Shown here: positions 34,324 through 43,665 of the stretch, piece after piece | How the letters are laid out: the number at the start of each line of letters is the position of its first letter | How positions within the stretch are numbered: position 1 is the first letter of the stretch | Origin: Streptomyces genisteinicus | GTDB lineage: Bacteria; Actinomycetota; Actinomycetes; Streptomycetales; Streptomycetaceae | DNA length: 64,000 bases | Direction of reading: 5' to 3' | Assembly (NCBI RefSeq): GCF_014489615.1 | Contig: NZ_CP060825.1 | Coordinates: 2,459,501 to 2,523,500, forward strand | The notes under the pieces: model-generated | The model's input: the letters and a program-made list of their open reading frames with translations, nothing else | Told to the model about the DNA's origin: nothing | Database searches by the model: none | Made by a program: the position numbers and the translations under genes

Positions 34324-35400
34324 ATGACAGTCACCCTGGCGGATGTGGCGGCCCGCGCACGGGTGTCCCCGGCGACCGTCTCCCGTGTGCTGAACGGCAA
34401 TTACCCGGTGGCCGCCTCGACCCGCGAGCGGGTGCTGCGGGCCGTCGACGAGCTGGACTACGTGCTCAACGGCCCGGCGAGCTCGCTCGCCGCCGCCACC
34501 TCCGACCTGGTCGGCATCCTGGTCAACGACATCGCGGACCCCTTCTTCGGGATCATGGCGGGCGCGGCCCAGACCGAGATCGGCGGGCAGGAGGGCACGG
34601 GGCGCGCGGGCGGCGAGAAACTCGCCGTCGTCTGCAACACCGGCGGGTCGCCGGAGCGCGAACTGACCTATCTGACCCTGCTCCAGCGCCAGCGCGCCGC
34701 GGCCGTCGTGCTCACCGGCGGCGCCATCGAGGACCCCGCCCACATCGCCGCGATGAGCAGCAAGCTGACCAAGCTCGCGGACGCCGGCACGCAGGTGGTC
34801 CTGTGCGGGCGGCCGCCGCTGCCCGGCTCCGACGCGATCGTCGCCTCGCTCGCCTTCGACAACCGCGGGGGCGGCCGCCGGCTGACCGAGCACCTGATCG
34901 CCCTCGGCCACCGGCGCATCGGCTACGTCGCGGGCCCCGTGGAGCGCACCACCACCCGCCACCGCCTGGAGGGCCACCGGGCGGCTCTCGTCGGGGGCGG
35001 GCTGGCCGGCGAGGGCGACACGGCGGAGCAGGAGCGGCTCACCGTGCACGGCTCGTACGACCGGCGCTCCGGCTACGACGCCACCCTCGAACTGCTGCGC
35101 AGGGAACCGTCGCTGACCGCGGTGGTGGCGGCCAACGACACGGTCGCGCTCGGGGCGTGCGCGGCCCTGCGCGACCGCGGGCTGCGCATTCCCGAGGACA
35201 TCTCGGTGGCCGGCTTCGACGACCTGCCGTTCTCGATCGACGTGGTGCCGTCGCTGACCACCGTGCGGCTGCCGCTCTTCGAGGCGGGCGCACGGGCGGG
35301 GCGGCTGGCGATGGGGAACGAGACTCCGCCGCCGGGCGGCATCGCGACGATTCCGGCCGAGCTGATGGTCCGGGGGTCGACGGCTCCGCCTCGGGCGTGA
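34324..35400 (+). CDS. LacI-family transcriptional regulator
   Basis: A 358-residue LacI/GalR protein: HTH VTLADVAARARVSPATVSRVLNG at residues 3-25, hinge helix NGPASSLAAA, then a periplasmic-binding-like effector domain (VGILVNDIADPFFGIM, HRRIGYVAGP, VAANDTVALGACAALRDRGL, ISVAGFDDLPFSIDVVPSLTTVR). An unusual ~10-residue insertion (EGTGRAGGE) occurs in the first lobe. GGAGG precedes ATG 34324. It diverges from the DH-DUF993-TIM operon and should repress it through the 34236-34255 operator, with a sugar as inducer. Confidence 0.92.
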   Translation: MTVTLADVAARARVSPATVSRVLNGNYPVAASTRERVLRAVDELDYVLNGPASSLAAATSDLVGILVNDIADPFFGIMAGAAQTEIGGQEGTGRAGGEKLAVVCNTGGSPERELTYLTLLQRQRAAAVVLTGGAIEDPAHIAAMSSKLTKLADAGTQVVLCGRPPLPGSDAIVASLAFDNRGGGRRLTEHLIALGHRRIGYVAGPVERTTTRHRLEGHRAALVGGGLAGEGDTAEQERLTVHGSYDRRSGYDATLELLRREPSLTAVVAANDTVALGACAALRDRGLRIPEDISVAGFDDLPFSIDVVPSLTTVRLPLFEAGARAGRLAMGNETPPPGGIATIPAELMVRGSTAPPRA

Positions 35401-35877
35401 GGCGGGGCCCGCCTGGGGGCCTGCGGAGGGCCCGCCGGGGGCGGGCGCTTCGGGGGCGGGGCGAGCGCTCTCGGCCGGGCGCGGGCGCCTGGTGCGGGGC
35501 GCGTCCGGGGGCGCCTGCCGCGCAGCGTGCGCGGCGCGGGCGCCTGGTGCCCGGCGTAGGTGCCTGTTGGGCGGCGCGTCCGGGGGGCGGTGCGTGCAGG
35601 GGCGCGGTGCGTGCAGGGGCGCGAGCGCCTGGTGCGCGGTGCGGGCGCGGGCGCGTCGGACGCACTGCGAGGCATGTGGCGCGCGGGCGCCCGGGGCACG
35701 TCCGGCGGACGGGGCGGCAGGCGGCAGACAGCGAGCGCCACGGCAGGCTCCGCACGCGCCGGGTGGTGCGCGACACCCCGGAGCTCCGGATGGCGGGGCG
35801 GCGGGCGGGTAGCGGGACACAGTGGGCAGGCGCCCGTCAGGACAGGACGACAGGTCACCGACCGGAGAGGACCCTCC
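35401..35877. other. GC-rich low-complexity interval
   Basis: The interval is dominated by G-rich repeats such as GGCGCCTGGTGC (copies near 35486, 35548 and 35626) and GCGGTGCGTGCAGGGGC (two adjacent copies near 35589). No gene with a ribosome site was found until the TIM-barrel gene at 35878. Confidence 0.6.
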
Positions 35878-36654
35878 ATGAAGTACGCCTTCTCGACCCT
35901 CGGGGTGCCGGGCATGCCCGTCGCCGACGTCGCCGCCCTCGCGGCGTCCACCGGCTACCAGGGGGTGGAGCTGCGCACCCATCCCGAGGAGCCGGTTCAC
36001 CTGGACCTGACCACGCCGGAACGCAGCGCGGTGGTCCGGGAGTTCGCCGGCGCCGGGGTCGAGATCCTCGCGCTGGCCGGGTACACGCAGGTCGCCGCGC
36101 CCGGTGACGACGGACCGGTGCTGACCGCACTCGACCGGCTGGTGCGCCTCGCGGGCGACCTCGGCGCCCCGTTCGTGCGGGTCTTCCCGGGCGGCGGCGA
36201 CAGCGACCGTGCCGAGGCGGACGCCGTCGCGGCGCGGCGGCTGGGCGCGGCGGCGGAGACGGCCGCGAGCGTGGGCGTGCGGATTCTGCTGGAGACCCAC
36301 GACTCGCACCGCACCGGCCAGGACGTGTCGCGGATCGTCGGCACCGTCGGCCACAAGCACGCGGGCGCGCTCTGGGACGTGATGCACACCTGGCTCGGCG
36401 AGGAGCCGCCGAGCACGTCGCACGCCTCGCTGAGCCCGTACCTCGGATACATCCAGGTCAAGGACGTGGCCTCGCGGGACGACCTCACCCCGCTGCCGCT
36501 GGGCGAAGGAGTGCTCCCGCTCGGCGAGTGCCTGTCGCTCGCCGACCCGGACGGGTGGGTGTGCTGGGAGTACGAGAAGCGCTGGTACGAGGGGGCCGCG
36601 GAGCTGCCCGGCCTGCTGGCCGGCGGCCTGGCACACCTGCGCGCGCAGGCCTGA
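35878..36654 (+). CDS. Second sugar phosphate isomerase/epimerase-type TIM barrel
   Basis: A 258-residue TIM-barrel protein. It starts MKYAFSTLGVPGMPVADVAALA and contains GVELRTHPEEPVHL, VFPGGGDSDRAEADAVA, RILLETHDSHRTGQD, ALWDVMHTW, GYIQVKDV and WVCWEYEKRW, which supply Glu/Asp/His metal ligands. It resembles hydroxypyruvate-isomerase or xylose-isomerase-like enzymes. A GGAGAGG site precedes ATG 35878. It lies on the same strand as, and downstream of, the LacI gene, with a 477-bp gap, so it is probably part of the same sugar locus but with its own promoter. Confidence 0.83.
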   Translation: MKYAFSTLGVPGMPVADVAALAASTGYQGVELRTHPEEPVHLDLTTPERSAVVREFAGAGVEILALAGYTQVAAPGDDGPVLTALDRLVRLAGDLGAPFVRVFPGGGDSDRAEADAVAARRLGAAAETAASVGVRILLETHDSHRTGQDVSRIVGTVGHKHAGALWDVMHTWLGEEPPSTSHASLSPYLGYIQVKDVASRDDLTPLPLGEGVLPLGECLSLADPDGWVCWEYEKRWYEGAAELPGLLAGGLAHLRAQA

Positions 36655-36837
36655 CGGCGCCGGGGGGCCGCCCACCCCCGGGCCCGTGCCGGGGGCCGGC
36701 CAGGCGCGGGCCGGTGGCCCGCACCCCGCTGCGCGCGGCGCGGGTGTCCTCGATCGCCGGACGGGCCGAGCTGCCCGGGCGCTGCGGGCACGGTTCGGCC
36801 GGGGCCGAACGGAGTGCGCAGCAGCATGAGGGGCGAC

Positions 36838-36867
36838 GCGGCCCGGAGGTGGTCACCTCCGGGCCGC
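36838..36867. terminator. 14-bp perfect hairpin between the TIM-barrel gene and the DUF6058-like gene
   Basis: GCGGCCCGGAGGTG pairs with CACCTCCGGGCCGC around a 2-nt centre. It lies ~185 bp past the upstream stop and 27 bp before the next GTG. It may terminate the former or shape the leader of the latter. Confidence 0.55.
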
Positions 36868-36893
36868 CCCCGCCTCCGTCGAAAGGCCCGCCC

Positions 36894-37505
36894 GTGTACG
36901 AGTCCGAACTGGCCGCCCGCTTCCGCCGGATCAACGGCGACCACCCCATGACGCCCGCCGACGACGCCTACGTCAGCGCCCGGTTCGCCGTGCTCGAAGA
37001 CCTCTGCGCCGCCCGGGGCCGCGAACCGGGGGCCGTGCGGCTGACCATGCTGTCCGGCCTGCTCCCCCTCCCCGGCTACCTGCGCTCGGACGGCGCCGAG
37101 ATGGTGCCCGGGGACCTCTTCGCCCTCGCGGAGGAGGCCGGCGGCCCGGAACGGCTGGAGGAGTGGTTCACGGCGCAGTGGCCCGACCGGGAGACCGGGC
37201 GCCGGGAGTGGGCCGCGTACCTGAGCGGGCAGTACGTGTGCCTGCACTCCGTCCGCCCGGCGACGATCCGGCGGAAGGACGCCCTGACGTCCGCCGTCGC
37301 CGCCGCCCCCGCGGAGCCCGACGCGGGGTCCGACGCCTGGTCGGCGCGGCTGCACGCGCTGGTGGACGAACTGGACGCCCTGGAGCACGCGTTCACCGCG
37401 TACGACCGCCTCCGCTTCGGCGGCCCCACCTCACGGGACCTGTACATCGACGCGGTCCGCGCCCGGTACCCCCGCCGGGTGCCCCGGCCCGCTCCCGGCC
37501 GGTGA
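36894..37505 (+). CDS. DUF6058-like protein
   Basis: A 203-residue protein starting with GTG (VYESELAARFRRINGDHPM). Helical segments include MTPADDAYVSARFAVLEDLC, LLPLPGYLRSDGAEMVPGD and EEWFTAQWP, then a YLSGQYVCLHSVRPATI stretch. This resembles the DUF6058 family, which databases link loosely to natural-product loci; I am moderately sure of the family. GAAAGG lies eight bases upstream. No biosynthetic cluster surrounds it. Function unknown. Confidence 0.65.
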   Translation: MYESELAARFRRINGDHPMTPADDAYVSARFAVLEDLCAARGREPGAVRLTMLSGLLPLPGYLRSDGAEMVPGDLFALAEEAGGPERLEEWFTAQWPDRETGRREWAAYLSGQYVCLHSVRPATIRRKDALTSAVAAAPAEPDAGSDAWSARLHALVDELDALEHAFTAYDRLRFGGPTSRDLYIDAVRARYPRRVPRPAPGR

Positions 37506-37571
37506 GGGCCGCGCGGACGCGGACCGCCCCCGCCGCCTCACGCGCTCCGGCGCCTCACGTGCTCCGCCGCC

Positions 37572-38444
37572 TCACGCGCTCCGGCGCCCGCCGCCCCGTG
37601 CGAGCGTGGTGAGGGCCACCCCGCCGACCAGCAGGGCGGCGGCGCACCAGCGCAGCGGGGTGACGGACTCGTCCAGGAACAGGGCCGCCGAGGTCATGCC
37701 GAAGACCGGCACCAGCAGGGAGAAGGGCGCCACCGCCGAGGCCGGGTGGTGGCGCATGAGGAAGCCCCATGCGCCGAAGCCGAAGATCGTGGCGATCCAC
37801 GCGACGAAGAGGATCACGCCCACTCCGGTCCAGTCGAGGGACCGCAGGGCCGCGAGGTCGCGGTCGGGACCCTCCAGGATCAGGGAGAGCCCGAGCAGCG
37901 GCAGGATCGGGACGACGCTGACCCAGACCATGAAGTTCAGCGCGTCCGGCGGGGCGGCCTTGCGAGTGAAGACGTTGGAGACGCCCCAGCAGGCCGCCGC
38001 GGCGATGACCAGCGTGAAGCCCAGGAGAGGGCCGGAGGTGCCCTCGTCGACGGCGGCGACGGCGATGCCGGCGAGTGCGACCGCCATGCCCGCCACCCGT
38101 ACCGGACCGGGGCGCTCCCCCAGCGCGGCGAAGGCGAACAGGGCCGTGAAGACGGCCTGGACCTGGAGGATCAACGAGGAGAGACCCGCCGGCGCCCCCT
38201 GCTCCATGCCGCTGAACAGCAGCCCGAACTTCGCCACCCCGAGGGCGAGTCCGACCCCCACGATCCACTTCCAGGCGACCTTGGGTCGGCCCACGAAGAA
38301 GACCGCGGGCAGCGCGGCCGCGAGGAAGCGCAGGGCGGAGAAGAGCAGTGGCGGGAAGTGGTCGAGGCCGACCGCGATCACGACGAAGTTGACGCCCCAG
38401 ACCGCGGCGACCAGCGTGGCGAGGGCGATGTGGGCGGGCGGCAT
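37572..38444 (-). CDS. EamA/DMT-family exporter
   Basis: A 290-residue membrane protein with ten predicted helices in two EamA repeats (ALATLVAAVWGVNFVVIAVG and FTLVIAAAACWGVSNVFTRK are the repeat starts). The family exports amino acids or metabolites; RhtA/YdcZ-like members export threonine or cysteine. Start choice is uncertain: ATG 38444 begins right before helix 1, while ATG 38504 would add 20 residues and could be read from a leaderless transcript. It diverges from a LysR gene, which probably regulates it. Confidence 0.87.
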   Translation of the reverse strand: MPPAHIALATLVAAVWGVNFVVIAVGLDHFPPLLFSALRFLAAALPAVFFVGRPKVAWKWIVGVGLALGVAKFGLLFSGMEQGAPAGLSSLILQVQAVFTALFAFAALGERPGPVRVAGMAVALAGIAVAAVDEGTSGPLLGFTLVIAAAACWGVSNVFTRKAAPPDALNFMVWVSVVPILPLLGLSLILEGPDRDLAALRSLDWTGVGVILFVAWIATIFGFGAWGFLMRHHPASAVAPFSLLVPVFGMTSAALFLDESVTPLRWCAAALLVGGVALTTLARGGGRRSA

Positions 38445-38620
38445 GGCGTGGACCCGTGACAGGACCGCGGCGGAGCCCGGAGGGCTCAGGGTGGCGGGGC
38501 GCATGGCATCGAGAATGTAGCGTGCAACTGTGTAGCACCAGCTCACGTTCCTTCATGGTTGGATGAAGGAGATCTGTCGAATGCCGTGACGAGCGGCCCG
38601 CATCCGGCGAGGGGTCCCCC

Positions 38621-39532
38621 ATGCTCGATCTCGGCCGGCTGCGCGCGCTGCACGCCGTCTCCGTCCACGGCACGATCGGCGCCGCCGCCACCGCGCTCGG
38701 CTACACCCCGTCCGCGGTGTCGCAGCAGATCGCGAAGCTGGAACGGGAGACCCGCACCACCCTTCTGGAGCGGCAGGGCCGGGGCATCCGGCTCACCGAT
38801 GAGGCACAGCAACTCGCTCTCACAGCGCAGGAGTTGATGTCCATCGTGGAGGAGGCCGAAGTCCGCCTGGAGGAGCGGCGCGGGGAGCCGGCGGGACGGC
38901 TGGCGGTCGCCTGCTTCGCCAGCGCCGCGCGGGGCCTGATGCCCCGCGTGCTGGCCGACCTCGCGGAGCAGCATCCGGCACTGGACGTGCGGATGCAGGA
39001 GATCGACCCCCATCTGTCGATCGACCTGGTGGCCCGGGGCGCGGTGGATCTCGCCGTCGCCCACGACTGGGACATCGCCCCGCTGCCCACCCCGCCGGGA
39101 CTGGAACAGGCGGTGATCGGGACGGACCTGTGCGACCTGCTGGTCCCCGCCGGGCACCGGCTGTCGGACGCCGACGCCGTGCGCCGCGAGGAACTCGGCG
39201 GCGAGCGCTGGATCTCGCAGCCGCCGGGCACGGTCTGCCACGACTGGCTGATGCGGACGCTGCGGGCGGCGGGCCACGAGCCGCTGATCGCCCACCAGGC
39301 CGAGGAGCACCAGACGCAGGTCGCCCTCGTCGCCGCCGGGCTCGGCATCGCCCTCGTCCCACGGCTCGGGCGCGGCGCGCTGCCGCCGGAGGTGTCCGCG
39401 GTACGCCTGGACCCGGTGCCGAGCAGGCGGCTGCGGGCCCTGTGGCGGGCGGGCGCGGCCCGCCGCCCCGCGATCACGGAGACGGTGCGCACCCTGCGCC
39501 GCCGGTGGCCGCAGGCGGCCGGCGAGCGCTGA
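38621..39532 (+). CDS. LysR-family regulator
   Basis: A 303-residue LysR-type protein: winged HTH at residues 4-63 (LRALHAVSVHGTIGAAATAL, SAVSQQIAKLERETRTTLLE) and a type-2 periplasmic-binding effector domain (GRLAVACFASAARGLMPRVL, LAVAHDWDIAPLPTPPGLEQ, VALVAAGLGIALVPRLG). Streptomycete members with this layout are usually local regulators of transporters. GAGGGG precedes ATG 38621. It diverges from the EamA exporter gene. Confidence 0.9.
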   Translation: MLDLGRLRALHAVSVHGTIGAAATALGYTPSAVSQQIAKLERETRTTLLERQGRGIRLTDEAQQLALTAQELMSIVEEAEVRLEERRGEPAGRLAVACFASAARGLMPRVLADLAEQHPALDVRMQEIDPHLSIDLVARGAVDLAVAHDWDIAPLPTPPGLEQAVIGTDLCDLLVPAGHRLSDADAVRREELGGERWISQPPGTVCHDWLMRTLRAAGHEPLIAHQAEEHQTQVALVAAGLGIALVPRLGRGALPPEVSAVRLDPVPSRRLRALWRAGAARRPAITETVRTLRRRWPQAAGER

Positions 39533-40053
39533 CGCCCGGCCCCGGACCGGGCGCAGGCGCCGGCACCCCCGCCCCGGCGCACGCCTCCGCGACGAGCACC
39601 GGCGCGCACCTGCGCACCGGCTCCGTCGAGCCCTGACACGGGGCGAGCACGGACCCCCGTCCGGGCACCGGCACCGTGCGGGCACCGCACCGCACCGACG
39701 CCGGATCTGACCCGGACCCGGACCCGGACCCGGACCCGGACCCCGGGATCGCAACCGCCACCACCACACCGCACCGACCCCGCGCCTGCGGCCCCTGCCC
39801 CCGCGCCGCACCGGCGTCGCAGGCCGTGGAGGCCGCCCTCCCCGCGGGCGCGGCCCCGGACCATCCACGCCCACGCACGAGCCCACGCACACGCCCGCAC
39901 CCTGCCGGACGGCGGAGATTCCGCCCGCCCGACCGTCATTTGCCACCGCACCCCTTGACCTGGCAGTTACTTTCCGGATATCCGTGACTCCTTGGAAGTT
40001 TCCTTCAGTTCGTTGCGCCACCCCCTGTTGAGCAAGGCCCGGAAGGAGCACCA
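39533..40053. other. Intergenic with a hexanucleotide repeat
   Basis: A (GACCCG) tract of about six copies occupies 39709-39744. The remainder is Pro/Ala/Arg-coded low complexity. The last 100 bp before 40054, with tttgccaccg and tggcagttactttccgg, are less GC-rich and should hold the GH3 promoter. No gene was recognised. Confidence 0.55.
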
Positions 40054-41877
40054 GTGCACGACCGGAATGTCTCCAGACGCACTCTTCTCACCGCGACCGC
40101 GGTCGCGGCGGGGGCGATCGCCTCGGCGTCCCCCGCCGCGGCGTCGTCAGCCGTGGCGGGCGCCGCCAGGGACGACCGTCTGAAACGGCTCATCGCGCGG
40201 ATGAGCCTGGAGGAGAAGATCGGCCAGCTCTTCGTGATGCGGGTGTACGGCCACTCGGCCACCGCGCCCGACCAGGCCGACATCGACGCCAATCTCAAGG
40301 AGATCGGCGTCCGGACCGCGGCCGAGCTGATCGAGCGGTACCACGTCGGCGGCATCATCTACTTCGCGTGGGCGCACAACACCCGTGACCCGCACCAGAT
40401 CGCCGAGCTGTCCAACGGCATCCAGCGGGCCGGTCTCGCCCAGCCGACTCCCGTGCCGCTGCTGATCTCGACGGACCAGGAGCACGGCATCGTCGCCCGG
40501 ATCGGCAAGCCGGCCACCCTGGTGCCGGGGGCGATGGCCCTCGGCGCGGGCGGTTCGCGTGCGGACGCGCGCACGGCGGCGCGGATCGCCGGCGGCGAAC
40601 TGGCGGCCATGGGCGTGATGCAGAACTACGCCCCGGTCGCGGACGTCAACGTCAACCCGGCCAACCCGGTCATCGGCGTGCGGTCCTTCGGCTCCGAGCC
40701 GGACGCGGTGGCCCGGATGGTGGACGCCCAGGTGCGGGGCTACCAGAGCGCGGGCATCGCGGCGACGTCCAAGCACTTCCCCGGACACGGCGACACCACG
40801 GTGGACAGCCACACCGGCATCCCGGTGATCACCCACACCCGCGAGGAGTGGGAGACCGTCGACGCACCGCCGTTCCGGGCCGCGATCGCCGCCGGGATCG
40901 ACTCGATCATGACGGCGCACATCCAGTTCCCGGCGCTCGACCCGAGCAACGACCCCGCCACGCTCTCCCGCCCGATCCTCACCGGGATCCTCCGCGAGGA
41001 ATTGGGCTACGACGGCGTCGTCGTCACCGACGCGCTCAACATGGAGGGGGTGCGGGTCAAGTACGGCGACGACCGGGTCCCGGTGCTCGCCCTGCTCGCG
41101 GGCGTGGACCAGCTGCTCAACCCGCCGGACCTGGCCGTGGCCTGGAACGCCGTCCTGGCGGCGGTCCACAGCGGCGAACTGAGCGTCGCCCGCGTCGAGG
41201 AATCGATCCTGCGCATCCTGCGGCTCAAGGAGAAGCTGGGTCTGCTGCGCGATCCGTTCGTCACCTCGCGCGGCGTCGACCGCACCGTGGGCACCAGGTC
41301 GCATCTGGCCGCCGCCGACCGGATCGCCGAGGGCACGACCACGGTGCTCACCAACCCGGACGGGCTGCTGCCGCTGAACCGCCGCAAGCGGCCGAACCTG
41401 CTGGTGGTGGGCGCCGATCCGGCCTCGCCCAGCGGTACGACGGGTCCGCCGACGACCGTCCTGGCGAACGCGTTCACCGAACTCGGTTTCACGGCGACGG
41501 CGTTGTCCACCGGCACCGCGCCGACCGCCGCGAAGACCGACGAGGCCCTCGCCGCGGCCGCCGGCAAGGACGTGGTCGTCGTCGCCACGTACAACGTGTC
41601 GGCGACGAGCACGCAGCGGACCCTGGTGGAACGTCTGGTGGCGACCGGGGTCCCGGTCGTCGCGCTCGCCATCCGCAACCCGTACGACGTCGCCCGGCTG
41701 GCCGCGGTCGGCGCCTCGGTGGCGAGCTACTCGTGGACGGACGTCGAACTGCGCGCCGCCGCACGGGTCATCGCGGGCAGGGCCCGGCCCGAGGGCCGGC
41801 TCCCGGTGCCGGTGCAGCGGGCGGACGACCCGTCGCGGACGCTGTTCCCGGTCGGCCACGGCCTGTCCTACCGCTGA
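40054..41877 (+). CDS. Tat-exported glycoside hydrolase family 3 N-acetylglucosaminidase
   Basis: A 607-residue GH3 enzyme. The N-terminal SRRTLLTATAVAAGAIASASP is a twin-arginine signal. The catalytic barrel includes KHFPGHGDTTVDSHTGIP near residue 240 (His acid/base dyad of the NagZ-like group) and VVTDALNMEGV near residue 325 (Asp nucleophile). A C-terminal alpha/beta sandwich domain follows (~410-600). The NagZ-like His loop indicates beta-N-acetylglucosaminidase activity on chitin or peptidoglycan fragments. GTG 40054 has AAGGAG seven bases upstream. It is monocistronic and ends at a strong hairpin. Confidence 0.9.
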   Translation: MHDRNVSRRTLLTATAVAAGAIASASPAAASSAVAGAARDDRLKRLIARMSLEEKIGQLFVMRVYGHSATAPDQADIDANLKEIGVRTAAELIERYHVGGIIYFAWAHNTRDPHQIAELSNGIQRAGLAQPTPVPLLISTDQEHGIVARIGKPATLVPGAMALGAGGSRADARTAARIAGGELAAMGVMQNYAPVADVNVNPANPVIGVRSFGSEPDAVARMVDAQVRGYQSAGIAATSKHFPGHGDTTVDSHTGIPVITHTREEWETVDAPPFRAAIAAGIDSIMTAHIQFPALDPSNDPATLSRPILTGILREELGYDGVVVTDALNMEGVRVKYGDDRVPVLALLAGVDQLLNPPDLAVAWNAVLAAVHSGELSVARVEESILRILRLKEKLGLLRDPFVTSRGVDRTVGTRSHLAAADRIAEGTTTVLTNPDGLLPLNRRKRPNLLVVGADPASPSGTTGPPTTVLANAFTELGFTATALSTGTAPTAAKTDEALAAAAGKDVVVVATYNVSATSTQRTLVERLVATGVPVVALAIRNPYDVARLAAVGASVASYSWTDVELRAAARVIAGRARPEGRLPVPVQRADDPSRTLFPVGHGLSYR

Positions 41878-41885
41878 CCCGAGGC

Positions 41886-41931
41886 GCCGAGGGGCCGGGA
41901 CCGCCGTGTGCGGCGGTCCCGGCCCCTCGGC
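41886..41931 (+). terminator. Terminator of the GH3 gene
   Basis: A 21-bp perfect stem (41886-41906 with 41911-41931) and a TGTG loop directly after the GH3 stop. A second, 13-bp hairpin for the convergent gene follows. Confidence 0.8.
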
Positions 41932-41940
41932 CGGACGGGT

Positions 41941-41970
41941 ACGGGCCGCGGGCCGGAGCCCGCGGCCCGT
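41941..41970 (-). terminator. Terminator of the S37-type peptidase gene
   Basis: ACGGGCCGCGGGC (41941-41953) pairs with GCCCGCGGCCCGT (41958-41970), loop CGGA, just beyond the peptidase stop at 41975. Confidence 0.7.
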
Positions 41971-41974
41971 CCGG

Positions 41975-43402
41975 TCACGGACGCAGTGTCCGCTCCATGT
42001 CCCTCTTGTCGAGCCTGGCGTCGGCCTCGGCCAGCGGCCGCGCCTTCGCCGGGTCCTCCTGCACGGCGGCCGGGGCGACGCCCGCCCAGCGCAGGATCGC
42101 CGCCGTCGCCCTCGCCTTCTCGTCCGGCACGAGACCGGCCACGTTGGCACCGTGGTTGGCGCCGGGAGCCGTGTAGACGTAGGAGTCGCGGGCGCCCTTG
42201 CCGACGCGGAACGGCTCCGCGCCCCACGGGTCGTTCTCGCCGTAGACGAACATCATCCGCGTGGCGTTGTGCCGGACCCAGGTGTCGACGTCCCTCATCG
42301 CCCAGGGCTTGAAGCGCATCGGGATGTCCCGCGGCACGAAGTTCCGCGGCGGCTGGTAGCCGTAGCGGCTCAGACCCCTGAGGTGCGGCTGCGCGATGTC
42401 CGGGGAGCCCAGCTCGGTACCGGCCTGGTAGTAGTACGGCGTGTACGCGGAGAGCCCCTGGTCGGCGTAGGCGTAGAAGCCGGCGACCGCGTCGATGTGG
42501 TCGAACAGCTCCTGGTCCGTCGCACCGGCCGCGGCGGGCACGGCGTCGCAGTCGGCGAGCAGGCTGTACTGCCAGAACGCCCAGGCGTAGTCGAGGACGA
42601 CGGCCTCGTAGGCGCGGTCGAGACTGCCGACGGTGGTGAAGGTGTAGCCGCCGTCGGCGGCGTACGTCTCGTAGATCTTCTCCATCGGCGCCCGGCGGAT
42701 CAGGGCCTCGCGCTGCACGGCGTGCAGCTTGTCGCGGCACTCCTTGGTGCCGACGCTCGACAGGAAGCGGTCGTACGCCCGGTCCTCGTCGTTGACGACG
42801 TCGTTCGGCGCGACGTACGCGACCACACCGTCCATGTCACGGGGGTAGTGGCGCTCGTAGTAGGTGGCGGTCATGCCGCCCTTCGAGCCGCCGGTGGACA
42901 GCCACTTGCGGTCGTAGACCGGCTTCAGCGCCGTGAAGAGCCGGTGCTGGTCGCTGGCGGCCTGCCAGATGTCCAGCTTCGACCAGTCGGCGGGCTCGGG
43001 CCGCGACGGGGTGAAGAAGCGGTACTCCATCGAGAGCTGGTTGCCGTCGACGATGGCCGTCGGCTCACTGCGGCGGGGCGTGGTGGACACGTTGTAGCCG
43101 GAGGTGAAGAAGACGGTGGGGCGCGTCGTGTCCTTGTGCAGCAGGGTGATCCGCTGCGCGAAGGTGCCCTTGCGCGGGTGCCGGTGGTCGACCGGCTGGT
43201 CGTAGGTGAGGACGAAGAACCGGTAGCCCGGGTACGGCTTCTCCTCGATGAGCTTCATGCCCGGAATCGCGAGGATCCGGTCCTTGATGTCCGTGCCGGC
43301 GGCCGGCTCGGCGGCGGTGGCCGCACCCGCCGTCATCCCGGCCGCGCTCACGGTGCCTATGAGCACCACGAGCGACAGCAGCCATCTGAGCGCCTTGCGC
43401 AT
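41975..43402 (-). CDS. Secreted S37/S28-type serine peptidase
   Basis: A 475-residue secreted protein: a signal peptide (MRKALRWLLSLVVLIGTVSA, cleavage near ATAA) and an alpha/beta hydrolase domain with the nucleophile motif STGGSKGGMTATYYERHYPR near residue 171. It also has the YVAPNDVVNDEDRAYDRFL stretch, ENDPWGAEPF and APGANHGAN (Asp and His of the triad). Databases name such streptomycete proteins S37 (PS-10) or S28 family peptidases; related enzymes remove peptides from protein N-termini. ATG 43402 lies upstream of GGGAGG-like sequence. Monocistronic with its own terminator. Confidence 0.85.
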   Translation of the reverse strand: MRKALRWLLSLVVLIGTVSAAGMTAGAATAAEPAAGTDIKDRILAIPGMKLIEEKPYPGYRFFVLTYDQPVDHRHPRKGTFAQRITLLHKDTTRPTVFFTSGYNVSTTPRRSEPTAIVDGNQLSMEYRFFTPSRPEPADWSKLDIWQAASDQHRLFTALKPVYDRKWLSTGGSKGGMTATYYERHYPRDMDGVVAYVAPNDVVNDEDRAYDRFLSSVGTKECRDKLHAVQREALIRRAPMEKIYETYAADGGYTFTTVGSLDRAYEAVVLDYAWAFWQYSLLADCDAVPAAAGATDQELFDHIDAVAGFYAYADQGLSAYTPYYYQAGTELGSPDIAQPHLRGLSRYGYQPPRNFVPRDIPMRFKPWAMRDVDTWVRHNATRMMFVYGENDPWGAEPFRVGKGARDSYVYTAPGANHGANVAGLVPDEKARATAAILRWAGVAPAAVQEDPAKARPLAEADARLDKRDMERTLRP

Positions 43403-43665
43403 TCACCCTCCCCTGGAGATCTCCCCTTGAGATCGGTCGCGGTGAACCTAGCGGTGCGGGTGCCACAGGCGCCAGACCTCGTTGCTCCTTACGGACGCAC
43501 AACTGCCGTGTCCGGTACGGCATTCGGCCGAAGGCGCGGAGCCGGACGGGGGACGCGGTGCGCGGAGCCGGAGGCGGGACGCGGACGCGGACGCGGTGCG
43601 CGGAGCCGGACGCGGTCGGCCGCGTGCGGCGGGGCACGTCCGCCGGACCAGGAATCCGGGCGCGG
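43403..43665. other. Intergenic with direct repeats
   Basis: The 21-bp sequence beginning GACGCGGTGCGCGGAGCCGG occurs at 43552-43572 and 43590-43610, and a shorter version lies near 43535. No gene seen. Confidence 0.5.

Noticed and set aside
35492..35812. Ala/Arg/Gly-rich short gene in the gap after the LacI gene
   Set aside because: Made of G-rich repeats, no ribosome site and no recognisable domain.
36894..37505. Natural-product biosynthetic cluster around the DUF6058-like gene
   Set aside because: No PKS, NRPS, terpene or RiPP genes in the window; neighbours are a transporter and a sugar locus.
39709..39744. Hexanucleotide tract as an origin or binding array
   Set aside because: Simple GACCCG slippage repeat without DnaA boxes or partner genes.
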